This document shows, piece by piece, positions 1-12,787 of a DNA stretch of 64,000 nt. This DNA comes from Tetradesmus obliquus (lineage: Eukaryota; Chlorophyta; Chlorophyceae; Sphaeropleales; Scenedesmaceae). The position numbers and the translations under genes were made by a program. The notes below the pieces were generated by a model that did no database searches, was not told the origin of the DNA, and saw only the letters and a list, made by a program, of their open reading frames with translations. Within the stretch, counting starts at the first letter, position 1, and each line of letters starts with the position of its first letter. Where the stretch lies: NCBI GenBank assembly GCA_030272155.1, contig CP126203.1, positions 2,232,001 through 2,296,000 of the forward strand, given 5' to 3'.

Positions 1-346
1 ATTTACAGAAGTTGGTGTGCGCAGGCTCAGGCCTGAGCTCAGGCTCGAACCTAGTCAGGCCCTGTCAGTACAGTACCACGATTAGTGCAGCAGTTGTTGC
101 AGCTGCGACTCTAAAACCATAAGCACTGCAACCCTTGACCAGGTGTCAAGTATGGGCCGTGTATTGGGGCTGCGATGAAGTTGCTGATCGGCGCAGGCAT
201 CACTCATTCCTAATGACAAGCCCTGGTGGTGTTAACCCGCCAGGCTGAGCCAGCTCTTCATCTAATCGTGCCACTCAATCTTCTGGGCGCACGTTCACAT
301 AGTTCTCAGCCTCAACTTGTCTGTAGTCAGTCTGTACCTGTTCAAC
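1..346. other. 5' flank of the first gene
   Basis: No coding exon is supported here. It precedes the signal-peptide exon at 347 and probably holds the promoter and 5' UTR of the hydrolase gene. I see no clear TATA box. Confidence 0.4.
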
Positions 347-2475
347 ATGCAGCGAATCGTTGCAATCCTGCTGCTTGGAGCGGCCCTGGTCGCTCAGGCC
401 AGCCCTGTTCCTGCCAAGCAGGTGCAGGACTTTGCTAAGAGCCACTCCAACAAAGGCAACGCCGTTGGCGTCGTTTCATGGACCGGCAAAGGAGCTGGAA
501 AGGAAGTCAAGCTGGGTGGGTGCTCATTGGCAGCCGCGCGCAGAATCATTATTAGTTGCATCTTGTATAAGCGCGATCGATCATTATCAGGATCCGGTCC
601 TCCGTGGACCTATCATGTGGGAGGTCGCAGAAAGCACATTCCACGGTGCCAGGTGCCACCGCCTACAAGGGAATTTTGTGATTGTTCTATGTTTACAATT
701 CACGATAGTGATTGATAAGGGCTGCGAGATGGCGTGGTGGGAAGATGCTGCTCATCATCGCACTCACCAGCAGCAGCAACCCCATCCTCACCACCACACG
801 TTCCTGCTGCTGCTTTCTGGCCTCCTGCAGCCGGCCTCGATGCTTACGTGGCCACCCCCAGCGGCCCGTTCAAGGCAGCTGTGCTGATGATCAGTGATGT
901 GTTCGGATGGAGGGTGGATGCCGCGCGCGTGTGGGCAGATAACATGGCCAAGCAGGTAGGGTCATTTGGGGCACCATGTGCTGCTCCCATATAGGGCCCA
1001 GCTGCAGTATTTTGTTCCTTTACATATGTTTTGCTGAGTTGTTGGTCCTGAGCAGTGCATATCCCATGCTGGCAGTGTGAACATGGCCAAAGAGCGCAGC
1101 TGCCAGTGCCGCATGCTGTTCACTGCTCACTGCTTGCTGCCCACTCTCATGCAATGCCAGTCACTGCTTTGCTTTTACGTTAATGCCTTCGCTAACTTGG
1201 ATGTACCTCAAGTCCCTTCTCCCTTGTTATGGCCGCTGCTGCTGCTGCTGCTGCCGCCGCAGGGCTTCCTGGTGGTGGTGCCGGACTACTTCAAGGGCGA
1301 GCCCCGCAAGAAGACCGACAGCCCAGACACCTTCGCAGCCTGGTGAGGGTGGAGGGTTTTGGTACATGGTGTGGGGTTTAAGTGATTGGGTGTTATGTTT
1401 TGACTAATTCAAGGGCGAGCCCCGCAAGCAGACCGACAGCCCAGACACCTTTGCAGCCTGGTGAGGAGCGAGGGTTTTGATGGTTAGGGGGGAGTGGGGT
1501 TTGATTGTAATGTTTTGATGGACTACTTCAAGGGCCGTGCCCGCAAGAAGACCAACCATTTTGACATCGTTGTAGCATGGTGAAAGCAGCAGCAGCAGCA
1601 GCAGGGCTGTGCCATTGGCGCAGCATGCAGCGACACATGTTGACACGCTGCTGTCAATCACCTTGTCAGCAGCACTTTTCATACCCAACATTGAAATCCT
1701 GTTCAAACGCTCTGTGTTGTCTGCAGGCGCGCCAAGTTTCCCCGCAAGACTGTCATGAAGCAGAGCACCGACATGATCGCAGCCATCAAAGCTGCCTACC
1801 CATCTGTGAAGAAGGTTGGAGTGGCAGGGTGAGCCACCTACGGCAGCAGCAGCAGCATCAGCAGCAAACGATACAGCAGATGTGCCTTCATATCAGCAGC
1901 TTCTTGGTTGCTCCTGCTCCTGAAACAGCCACCCTTGCATGTGTGGTGATGCATTCGTGTCTGCAGCTCTCGTGTGGTGCAGCTGCAGCTGCAGCTGCAG
2001 GTACCAGCTGACTGGACCGCCCTTCGTAGTATAACCCTGCCACCTGCCTGCTTGCTGCTGCTTTACCCCACACACAACTACCTCATCTTCCCCTGCGCAG
2101 CTTCTGCTGGGGCGGCCTCTACTCTGTGCTGCTGGCGGGCGGCAAGGCGCCAGCCGTCAACGCAGCAGTGGTGTATCACGGCAGCCTGCTGACCCGTGCT
2201 GATATCGAGGCCATCGCCGCACCCATCAACTTCCAGCAGGCCGACCCAGCGCTGGACAACCAGATCAAGACAGACTTTTACAAGGAGGTGCGGGCCTGCT
2301 GCTGCTGCTGCTGCTGCTGAGCCGAGTGCTGCTGCTGCTGCTGCTGCTGGGCTTAGAAATGGTGCTGGTTCTGGGCCACGTCTTACGTTGCTTGTTGCTG
2401 TCGACAAGTGCTGTATTGGGCGATATGGTGATGTGGATGTGCAACCTATCGTCATTCCTCCTAAAGCTGCCACCA

Positions 2476-2533
<58 letters not shown>

Positions 2534-2706
2534 AGATCAAGGCCATCCTGGATGACAAGGCCAAGAAGGGCCTGGACGCCAGCATCACCTACTACCCCAA
2601 CATGCCCCACGGCTACTCCCTGCGCGGCGCAAACGCCACTGTCAGCGCCTCGGCCACCACGGCCTTCAGCTCTGGAGCAGCATTCTTCAAGAAGCACCTG
2701 AACTAA
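347..2706 (+). CDS. secreted dienelactone hydrolase-like protein (6 exons, 277 aa)
   Basis: Exons: 347-515, 831-955, 1263-1342, 1727-1828, 2101-2287, 2536-2706. Phases join without a break and total 834 nt. The start at 347 opens a typical signal peptide (MQRIVAILLLGAALVAQA), so the product probably enters the secretory pathway. The alpha/beta-hydrolase core follows. The nucleophile elbow GFCWGG puts Cys at residue 161; Asp207 (in FQQAD) and His246 (in PHGYS) complete the Cys-Asp-His triad, with spacing like that of bacterial carboxymethylenebutenolidase. Family members hydrolyse dienelactone-type esters or lactones; the substrate here is unknown. Length is close to the family's usual ~240 aa plus leader. 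Two decayed copies of the end of exon 3 sit in intron 3. The intron before the last exon is nearly filled with CTG repeats. The family call is firm; the substrate is not. Confidence 0.9.
1408..1581 (+). repeat. two donor-side echoes of hydrolase exon 3
   Basis: Copies of the 3' part of exon 3 plus its donor lie at 1408-1460 (ends CAGCCTG then gtgagg, almost identical to the real exon) and 1517-1581 (diverged, encoding a YFKGRARKKT-like stretch, ending in ATGGTGAAAG). Both lie inside the following intron. Neither is needed for an open reading frame. Confidence 0.8.
2477..2535 (+). repeat. (CTG)n tract forming a 3' splice acceptor
   Basis: About 19 CTG units run directly into the CTGCAG acceptor of the last hydrolase exon at 2536. 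The triplet repeat occupies the position of the polypyrimidine tract. Two shorter CTG runs lie upstream in the same intron (about 2297-2350). Confidence 0.9.
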
Positions 2707-2734
2707 ACCCAGCAAGCAACATCATCGAGGAACA

Positions 2735-2744
2735 TGTAATGTAA
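2735..2744 (+). terminator. tandem TGTAA poly(A) signals, hydrolase gene
   Basis: Two TGTAA pentamers (2735-2739 and 2740-2744) start 29 nt after the stop codon. TGTAA is the usual poly(A) signal in chlorophycean algae. The 3' UTR would be very short, so a later signal is also possible. Confidence 0.45.
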
Positions 2745-4646
2745 TGCGCAGGGGTTGCTGTTGTTGTCCGACGCTGCTTCTGGCGTTGGTTGCTTGCGCA
2801 TGCATTTGATTGAGAGTCGGTCCCAAAGGCTGATCAGTGTTGGTTTGCCACATGCATTGTGTGTGGTGGCCGGCAAACTTACCATCTGGGCTGTGTGCAT
2901 GGTAGGATAACACAATCTGCTTGTGGATTGGATGTATCTGCTGTGCTGGCGGCTTCCACTTGTTGACAGCAGGCTATACTCAGCAGCTGGCATATATGCA
3001 GCAGCATCAGCGCCTGCTGATTGGCAGCAAACACAATACAGTGCAGCCCAGCGACAAGAGACCAGTGGCCGGCGCTCTTGTTTCTATGCAGCAAGCAATT
3101 GCTTGCTGAGATCTCCTATGCATTTGACGGGTATGCGCTATGATGATGATCACATGTGGTGCCTACTGCCTGACATGTTTTTTCCAGCTGTACAGCGCAC
3201 ACACGTTGTGCACACAGGTTGTACAAGGAGCGCAGGTTGTTCAGCACACAGAGTGTGGTCATGTTCTTCCAATAAAGTCGCTGTGCGACAGACTGAGCTG
3301 ATATCCTGCATCAATTCACAGTTGTTTGAGCTTCCCCTGGTCCTTCGGTACCCTGCTATGCTAACTGCTATTTTATTGCATCCTGAGCTACGTTACAGCA
3401 GTAGCAGCAGCAGTATGTGCGCCGGCCATGCACAGCTGCCGGCAACGTCACTGCTCAGCACACTCACTACTTCTGATGCTCATCAGTGATGCGCAGCTGG
3501 CAGCTGCCTGTGAGTTTGAAATGACAGGTTTTGCACTGGGTTGGCTCGTCCTGTTGTGCAGCTGGTTGGCTTGTTTGCCGGCCTGCAGATGTAACAGGAC
3601 GACTTCATGAAGCAAATGCATAGTTATGTACCTGGATGTGGCGGTGTCTTGGCGGGCAGCAAGGTTGACTGCCTGGAACCTACCACCCAAGTAGTGCAGT
3701 ACAACGGAACCCCAGCAACATATATATACTTACATCATGTGCTGCTGTCCCATGGACGTCCTTTGTACTACTGCTGTTAAGCTGAATGCATCTTTGGTAT
3801 CGCCTTTCCTGGTATGAATGTGTCTCCATCGCACCCTGGGTCGATTGGCAGGCGATGTCATCGGGTTCAGCTGTTTCTGCCTCATGTCAGCTGCCGCGCT
3901 GTCATGCCGGCCATCCAGCAACCCCTTCATCAAGCAACGCCTTGCGCAGTAACATCGAAAATCACCAATGCTCATTTTCGCGCAGCTGAGACGCGCGCAG
4001 TAGGTTTGCATTTTGTTGCCGGTCCGTTCGTCCGAGTCGTCCTGAAAGAACTAAGCATGGTCACCACATTGATGCACTGAGGACTCACGAGTGTTTAAAC
4101 TGCCATATGTAAATTAAATGTAACTTTAGACCGGCAAGGAGCTCGCGGTGTTGACTCACCATCCTCTGTACCCCGGGGCCCCGCTGCGTGTGCATGAGGG
4201 CTGCCGCATCTAGACTGCTGAACAAGGCTTTCGTGTAAGCTTCAGACCTTAAGTATGTTCAGTGGTCGTGTTTATGCAGCTTTCTGGAGCAACCTCTATA
4301 GATGTGCCCCACATGTCTTATACGACCCAGCTAAACCGCTGACAACCCCTGCATTGCTGTTGCTGCGAGTGTTTTTGGTATTGTTTGCTCCATCTCAATC
4401 AGTATTCGGCCAAAGACACCAAAACTTATGTACGCGAACCCACCAAACACCCGGCTATTTGCTGCTGCTGCCGTGCTCTGTTTGCCTTTCCTACCGTCTT
4501 TCTCATGCTGTTTCAACTCTGAGCTTTGTATTCATACCATGGCGCATGGTTCCGTGCGTGCTTAAGCAGAGCCCTTCCAGCGGCCTGCATAGACTGTTAG
4601 CAGCGCCCGGCTGATCGCGGCACCAATCATAGGCTCCTTAGGCAGC
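2745..4646. other. intergenic region without a supported gene
   Basis: Only short ORFs of random composition are present in either strand, with no recognisable motif and no chain of phase-consistent exons. The right part presumably holds the promoter of the receptor-kinase gene at 4647. Confidence 0.5.
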
Positions 4647-6001
4647 ATGAGGCTAGCTAAGTGCTGGAGGTGCCTGGCGGTGCTGCTGCTGGTGCAGTCG
4701 CTCTGTCTCCAGCTGTGCTCGGGCCAGAGCAGCAACCAGGCTGTGGTGACCAGCGTCGAGCAGTTCAAAGCAGCGCTGCTCAACCCAGCAGTCGGAAACA
4801 TCGTCATCATGCGGTCCATGGCGCTGCCGCATGATTTTGGAACAGTGCCTATCTCCCGGCAGCTGCTCATCACCAGCCCTATCAGATCGGTGATAGATTG
4901 GTGTGATGACGTCTGCAACGCTGCAAAAACGCCCATCAAGCCTTACATCGTGCTGCTGGGGGGCGCACAGGTCACCTTCAACCGCGTCTTCTTCAGAAAC
5001 CTTGTGCCACACAGCAACGCGTCCCAAAGCAGTAGCCCTACGCTGGATTACACGCACAGCCCTGTGCCGTTTGTTGTCAGCTCTGGAGGACAGGTCACAT
5101 ACAACCTGGTTGTCATTCACTGGTTGCCTTCCATGTTCTGGGTGTTTGAGAATCCTGCAAATTACTGGGCCAAGGCAGCTGTCAGCGCTATTGTGGAGAC
5201 ACGGCACAAGCAGCCACTGCAGTTTCAAACACCAGACCTGTACAGTGTGAAGAGCTTTACCACGGATGGCACAGCAACAGTGGCGGACTGTTACATGCCG
5301 TTTGATGTGGACAGTTGCCTCACAAACCAGCCGTTCACCACAACACTGATTTACTGGTGAGGGCGCTGCAGCAGCGCTAGGCCAGCAGCAGCAGCAGCAG
5401 CACAATCATTCAGAGGAGCACCAGCAGCTGAAGCAGCAGCAGCAGTAACAGCAAGGGGAGCAGTTGGGGCAAGCATATGTGCACGCACATGTTGTCACTC
5501 GCAGCAGCACTGGCAGTAGCAGCAGCACGGACAGCAAGCAGTGCTAGGTTCTGGCTGTAGCAGCAGCAGGTCTGCAGCAGCATGCACCAGAGGCCCAGTT
5601 GCACTGCTGGCGCATGCAGCAGCAACACAGTTGGTTGTAGTGACACACAAACAGCAGAAGCACCAGCATGGCTTATGCTGTGGGAACATGTTGGTGATGC
5701 TGTGCCACAGCATCAATAGGGCGTGGGAGCTGCTGGTCACGATGCCGCATGCAGAATTGCAGCAGCAGCAGCAGCAGCAGCAGGCACACCCTCATCTCAT
5801 GCCTGGCGCCCTGAACAGCCTGATACGCAGCAGCGGCAAGCAACAGCAGCACTGCTGTTGCTGAAAGCATCACCCCAAGCGCCCAACCAGCCCTGGTAGC
5901 AGCAGCAGCAGTTGCGGCAGCCGCTGGCCTAGCGCTGACGAGTTTCCTTGCACACATGTCACTGCCTACGCTCCTGCCCCACTTCAGCACCTGCATCCTC
6001 A

Positions 6002-6034
<33 letters not shown>

Positions 6035-9000
6035 GTCCCCTTTCCTGCAGCCCCTACACCTTCAAGGACTCGCTCAAGAACCCCTACGTGACCCGCGTGC
6101 TGGTGTTCCACGACATTGGGCTTGACAGGCTTGTCAACAGCTACAGAAACCCGGTCTCAGTGAACCGCACGGTCGAGTACGTGTCGTGCCCGGGCACGCG
6201 GCACGTGATGGACCTGGATAACGTCACAAACAGCGTCGTTATAACACAGGGCGGCAGCTTGAACTTCCGCAACATGATCTTTCAGGTGAGTGGGGCGTCC
6301 TGCCGACTGTGGGCTGTGGCTGTGTTGCTGTAATGGCGCTGTTGAGCAATGCAGCAGAAGCAGCAGAAGGCAGCAGCAGGCAGCAGAAGCAGCAGTGGTG
6401 GCGTCAAGCAAAAGGAGGGTTGTGGAGTGAGTGTGAGCTGCACCCCGTGCATGCATGGCAGCGCCTGCTGTCAGGGCAGCAGCAGCAGCAGCAGCGTCGA
6501 ACGCGGTGGCGGCATGAGCAGCAGCAGCAGCCAGTCACTGTAGTATGCAGCATCGCGTGACCTGAACAGCAGAGGCAGCAGCAGCAGCACTTGGTAGTGC
6601 TGCAGGCAGCAACAGCTTTGGCGGCGGCAGCAGCAGCAGCAGCACACCACCAAACATCTCTGGTGACAACAACTGCACTGGGAGGTTACCCAGTATCATG
6701 CCTCGGTTTCAGCGCAAGCAGCTACTGCTCAATCACTTCATCACAACACCACTGACGCTCCCGCATTGCGCTTCACACACTTCTTTCCGAAGGGCACAAA
6801 GAACCAGAACAAGACGACATGGCCCAGCAGCATACCGCTGCTGCTGTCCACGTTCAACCCCATCCGCGGAACTGTTGCGCTGCGTGACAGCACCGTGCGC
6901 ATCCGCAACATGGACCGGCTCATCGTGTGAGTGCTGTGTTATGTAACATGTTGGCAGCCGTGTTTGTAACACGTATGTGCGTGATGTGCTGCACCCGCAA
7001 CATGGACCGGCTCATCGAGTGAGTGCTGCGGCTATGAGGCTGGTCGTGAGGCTGTTCAGTATGTTGTGGTGTAACAGCTTAGCATCACATGAAATTGGCG
7101 CTGACTTTCTGCACCTGGTCCCATGCGCCTGCACCATTCCCAGGTCGCTGACTGCGCTTCCCAGCGGCAGCAACTCAGCCAGCCAGCACATAAACAGCCA
7201 CTGACCGCCTGCCCCTGGTGTTTTTGTCTTTTTTGTGTTGCTTTTGTATCACTTCTCCCAGGTCGCTGACTGCGCTTCCCAGCGGCAGCAACTCAGTCGT
7301 GGAAGTACCCAACCTGCAGCCCACCTATGTGGGCCCACCCCCTAAAATGGGTGACTCCAACTTCACAGTGTCCATGTGGCAGCTGCAGCAGCAGCGTTAC
7401 TTAACCCTGCGCCAGGGTGGGCAGCAGCTGATGGAGAAGATTAATGACGGCATGGCCAGCTGGCAGTTCTTCAATGTGTCTGTGGAGAAGTATGTTCCTG
7501 AGGATTGCTTTGGAGGCGCATACACACAGGTGCGGGGTTTGGGGTTCTAAGTTATAGCATCGACGGTTCAGGGTCTGCCAGCTGGCATTTCTTCAATGTC
7601 AGCGTGGAGAAGTATGTTCCTGAGGATTGCTTTGGCGGCGCATACACGCAGATGCGTGATACCTCACCGCCTGTTATCAGCAGCAGCTGTGTTGCTGGTG
7701 AGTGCTGGCTGCTGTACCACTGGCGTGGCATGCTTTGTTTAGCGTGCACATGCGTGCGCATGGTATCCGCAAACAGCATGTATTTGCCACTATTTTTGAC
7801 ACTTTCGGTCCTGCTCATGCCGATCATTCGCAGTTTTCAGAAGGATGTCAGCCAGCCATCGCATGGCGTAACATGGCAGTCGGACCTTGACATTCATCCT
7901 GCCGCGCTGCTTGCTGCTGCAGGGCTCCGTGGGTACCCCCGAAAGCTACAGCGTTGTCTCCAGCGGGCAGCAGCTCATCGAGCAGCTAGGCAACAGCTCA
8001 GCACGTTACATCAAGGTCGTCAGCGACATCACCATACCCGCCAGCATGCCGAAAGGTGCTGTCTCTGTCGAGCGCATTGTAGAGGTCAGGGGCTGCCACC
8101 CTGGGGGCCGCTACACAATCGATTGGAGCCGCCTGAGCGATGTGGTCTCTGTGAAAGGCACAGCATACTTCCAAGGGGATATGCTGCTGACTGGCATCGG
8201 CTGGTCTGGAGATGCGGCGCAGCAGCAGCAGCAGCCGGGCAACAGCCAGGTGGTGGAGGCGCTGCAGCCGGTTGGGGGCGGCACGGTCGATTATGAGGTG
8301 AGCAAGAGGAGAGTTGGGCGGTTTGCAGCAGCAGCAGCAGCAGTAGCAGGGGCAGTGGTGGCTGCGGTTGAATGATGGACCCTACTGCAGGCTGGCGTGT
8401 TTGCAGGTCAATCAAAACTTGACCAGCAGCAGTGTAGGGGTTGAAGTACGCTGTACCATTGTCAAGAATTAATGCCGCCACTGACACCTCCCATCTGTTC
8501 TGATGCTCGCAGGACCTCACGCTGCTCGCTGAGATGCCGGCAGAGCCCTGGGGCAACGCCAGCTTGGCTGAAACAGCCATCATCTGTCTGCCATCACCGT
8601 AACAAACCCTCTGCTGTTTTGATTCTGTCCTGTTGCTTGCAGGACCTCACGCTGCTCGCTGAGATGCCGGCAGAGCCCTGGGGCAACGCCAGCTTGGCTG
8701 CAATAGCCATGAACTGTCTGCCGTCACTTCTGACTCAACAAAACCCTCTTCTGTCCTGGTGCTCGCAGGACCTCACGCTGCTGGCTGAGATGCCGGCCCT
8801 GGGCAACGCCAACTTGGCTGAAACAGCCAACATTTGTTTGCCATCACCGTAACAAACCCGCTTCTGTTGCCTGTTCTGTTCTGACCCTTGCAGGACCTCA
8901 CGCTGCTCGCTGAGATGCCAGCAGAGCCCTGGGGCAACGCCAGCGGCCAGGGCCTGGTGTCCTCCCTCATGGCAGCAGACAACCTTGACAGCCAGCCGCT

Positions 9001-10647
9001 CAACATGAGCCTCATCGACAACAGCGTGCTGCTGCTGCGAGGCTATTACGTCAACCGCAGCGACGCCTCCAACGGCCAATTCGGCGTTGAGTCCTTCCAG
9101 GATGTGTTTCTGAAATGGCGGGAGGCCGCGCCGGCAGCTAGATCGTCCGGTGTTCCGGTCGCCGCAATCGTTGTGCCGATTATTGCGGCGCTGGCGCTGG
9201 CGGGCCTGATTGCCGGACTGCTGGTTATGCGCCGGCGGCGGCGCAGCGCAGCAGCTGCAGCCGCAGCAGCCGGCGGCAAGGCTGGTGGGCTGCCGCATGT
9301 GTTTGCTGACGCGTCGCGCTACTCGCAGGATGAGTTGTCCGGAGTGAACAGTACAGACACAGGGCCGGGGTCTGGCGGTGTGGGCGGAGCGCTGGTGGTG
9401 CGTGCTGGCGCGGATCAGCTGCGCAGCCACAGCAACACCAGCAGCAGCCTGAGCAAGGCCAAGTCTGGGCCCAGCCAGGATATCGCGCTGGCGTGCAAAA
9501 ACTTGGTGCTGCACAGGACTGCGAATGAGCCTGATGAGCTGGTGCTGCAATCGGTGCTGGGAGAGGGCAGCTACGGCAAGGTGGGTTCTGCAGTTCAGCA
9601 GTATTTTGTCTTTCATGTCAGTTCAGGCACGGTGGGTTGCATGTAGCCATGCTGGGAAACTGTTGATTGGTTGTTGCCTTGAAGATCATGGTGCCCCACG
9701 CTCTCCCAAGATCGTCAATCTGTCATCATTCTTCCTGTTTATCTGAATATACAGGTGTTCAAGACCACCTGGAAGGGCACTGTTGTTGCTGTGAAGATCA
9801 TGGTGCATGCATACTCTTGGAATATGTCAGAATCTGTGCTGGTATTCATCTCTTTGTTCGTTTTTGTCATGTGGCCGCAGGTGTTCAAGGCCACCTGGAA
9901 GGGCACTGTGGTTGCTGTGAAGATCATGGTGCATGCATACTCTTGACATATGTCAGAATATGTGCCGATATGCATCTCTTTGTTTGTTTTTGTCATGTGG
10001 CCGCAGGTGTTCAAGGCCACCTGGAAGGGCACTGTGGTTGCGGTGAAGATCATGGTGCTGCCCAGCTACATGAGCGGCAAGGAGAAGCGAGAGAAGATGG
10101 CAGTCATGGAGACAGCCATATCAAGCTCGCTGTCACACCCCAACGTGGTGCAGGTGCGGCCAGGACTGTTCTTGTGATTGCTGTTGTTGTCCTTTCTTGT
10201 CAAGCTGCTTGCTGGCTTGCTGGCTTGCTTGCTGGCTAAGCGTAAGTCGAGCAGTGTTGCTGTGCATTGTGGTTTGTAGACAGGTGGTCTTTGTTTCAGG
10301 GGTGGTGCAGTCAGCTGTTGTAGACGATGGCAGTCATGGAGACGGCCATATCAAGCTCGCTGTCACACCCCAACGTGGTGCAGGTGCGGCGCACAGCACG
10401 GTATTTGCTCGTTCTTCTTGCTCGTTCTGCTGCTGCGGCTGCTGCTGCGCCCTCTGCTGCAAACCTACAACTAGCAGCTAAGCCTGTGCACCAAGTTCGA
10501 ACCGAATGCTGCTGCTGCTGCCACTGACACGACCGCTTCTGCTGATGCCGCTACTGCCCTTTTCTCCGCAGACCTACACGTACGCAGTCGAGCCAGTTCG
10601 CTCCAACGCCATGAGTGAGCGACTGCTGCTGCGGCCAATTAATACGC

Positions 10648-10698
<51 letters not shown>

Positions 10699-11019
10699 CC
10701 ATTTTCGCAGACCTACACGTACGCAGTCGAGCCCGTGCGCTCCAATGCCATGAGCGACCGCCACTCCTCGCAAGGCCCAGGCGCCTCCATCTCAATGAGT
10801 GTTGCTGCTGCTGCCACTGCTCGGACCGCTGCTGCTGCTGGCCCTGGCTGCCACCACCTAGCGGCCATCACCACAAGTGAAAGGTTGCTGCTGCTGCCAT
10901 TGATCACATCGCTGCTGCTGCTACTTCTGCTCTTTTCCCTCAGACCTACACGTACGCAGTCGACCCAGTTCGCTCCAATGCCATGAGTGAGCGACTGCTG
11001 CTGCGGTCAATTAATACGC

Positions 11020-11069
<50 letters not shown>

Positions 11070-11819
11070 CTTTCCGCAGACCTACACGTACGCAGTTGAG
11101 CCAGTTCGCTCCAACGCCATGAGCGACCGCCACTCCTCGCAAGGTCCAGGCGCTTCCATCTCTATGCATGACAGCACACACAGCGTGCTCAAGGCGCAGC
11201 GGCAGCCTGGGGACGCTGCAGCAGCAGAAGATGGAAGTGAGGCTGCTGGTAACGGCAATGGCGCTGCATTCAGCTGGGAAGTGCGGCTGGTGCAGGAGTT
11301 TTGCGACTTGGGGAGCTTGCGGGACGCGCTTAAGGGTGGCAAGCAGTTCAGGTGGGCAGCGGTGGTGTAATCTCGGCTGGGGTTTTGCGCAGACAGGGTT
11401 TTGCACGGCCCGGGTTTAGAGGGTGCGGCTGTTGCACGAGTTCTGCGACTTGGGCAGCCTGACAGACGCGCTGAATTCCATGCATTCACACCCCTTTTCT
11501 GTTGCCGCCGCTTTTCCCATATTCCCGCTGCTGCTGCTGTCTTGCAGGGACGCCGAGGGTGCGCTGAAGCTCGGGGTCATGATCGACACCGCGCTTGATG
11601 TGGCGCGTGCAATGGCGCACCTGCACGGCCACAACATCATCCACACCCTTTCTCACATACCACTGCGCTCTGCTGCTGCTGCTGCTGCTGTCTTGCAGGG
11701 ATGCCGATGGCGCGCTGAAGCTCGGGGTCATGATCGACACCGCGCTTGATGTGGCCCGTGCAATGGCCCACCTGCACGGCCACAACATCATCCACACCCT
11801 TTCTCACATACCACTGCGC

Positions 11820-11878
<59 letters not shown>

Positions 11879-12755
11879 CTTGCAGGGATGGCGATGGCGC
11901 GCTGAAGCTCGGGGTCATGATCGACACCGCGCTTGATGTGGCCCGTGCAATGGCGCACCTGCACGGCCACAACATCATCCACAGCGACCTCAAGGCGCGC
12001 AACGTGCTGCTGCGCAGCGACATGCACGACGAGCGCGGGTTCACCGCCAAGGTGGCTGACTTCGGGCTCAGCCTGACCATCGACCCACACTCGACACACG
12101 TCAGCAACGCGTTCCAGGTGCGTGGCACCGATGCGCGGCCATGCGTGCGTGCATGTGTGCACGCGTATGTGTGGCTGTGGGTGGCAAACCTGGGATGGCT
12201 CTTCTGGCTGCTTGGTGCATGAATCCTTGCAGGGCACCAGAGGCGCTCAGGAGCCGCCAGATCAGCCGTAGTTGATCTGACACACGGTCTTTTGTTCGTG
12301 TGCCTTACTGGCGTGTCAATGCAGGGCACCATGACGCACATGGCGACCAAGGTCAATAGTTAGGGGTCACATCAGCAACTCTCCTATGTTCAACACTTTG
12401 ACTCATTCAAACCTACCTCATGCACTGTCATGCGTGCAGGGCACGATGACGCACATGGCGCCGGAGACGCTGATGAGCGGCCAGATCAGCCGCGCGTCTG
12501 ACGTGTACGCGTACGGCATCATGCTCTGGGAGCTGTACACAGGTGCGTCTGGTATTTGTGGTTGAGTGGCAACAGTGTTCGAACAGCTGATGCTAGGTTC
12601 AGGGTCTGGGGTGTCAGAGGCATGTATCTGTAGATTTGTCGTCTGCGGGACTTATCAGACGGCTTGTTCACACAAATTTCCAAGCCTGCACAGGGCATCA
12701 CAGTTTGCTGCCGCTAGGCCTCAACAGCACTTGCACATGCTGACTCCCGTTCTTC

Positions 12756-12787
<32 letters not shown>

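Noticed and set aside
2265-2588. Poly-Ser, poly-Ala, poly-Leu and poly-Gln ORFs over CTG/CAG tracts throughout the window
   Set aside because: Triplet repeats are open in several frames by nature. In each case a phase-consistent gene model places the tract in an intron.
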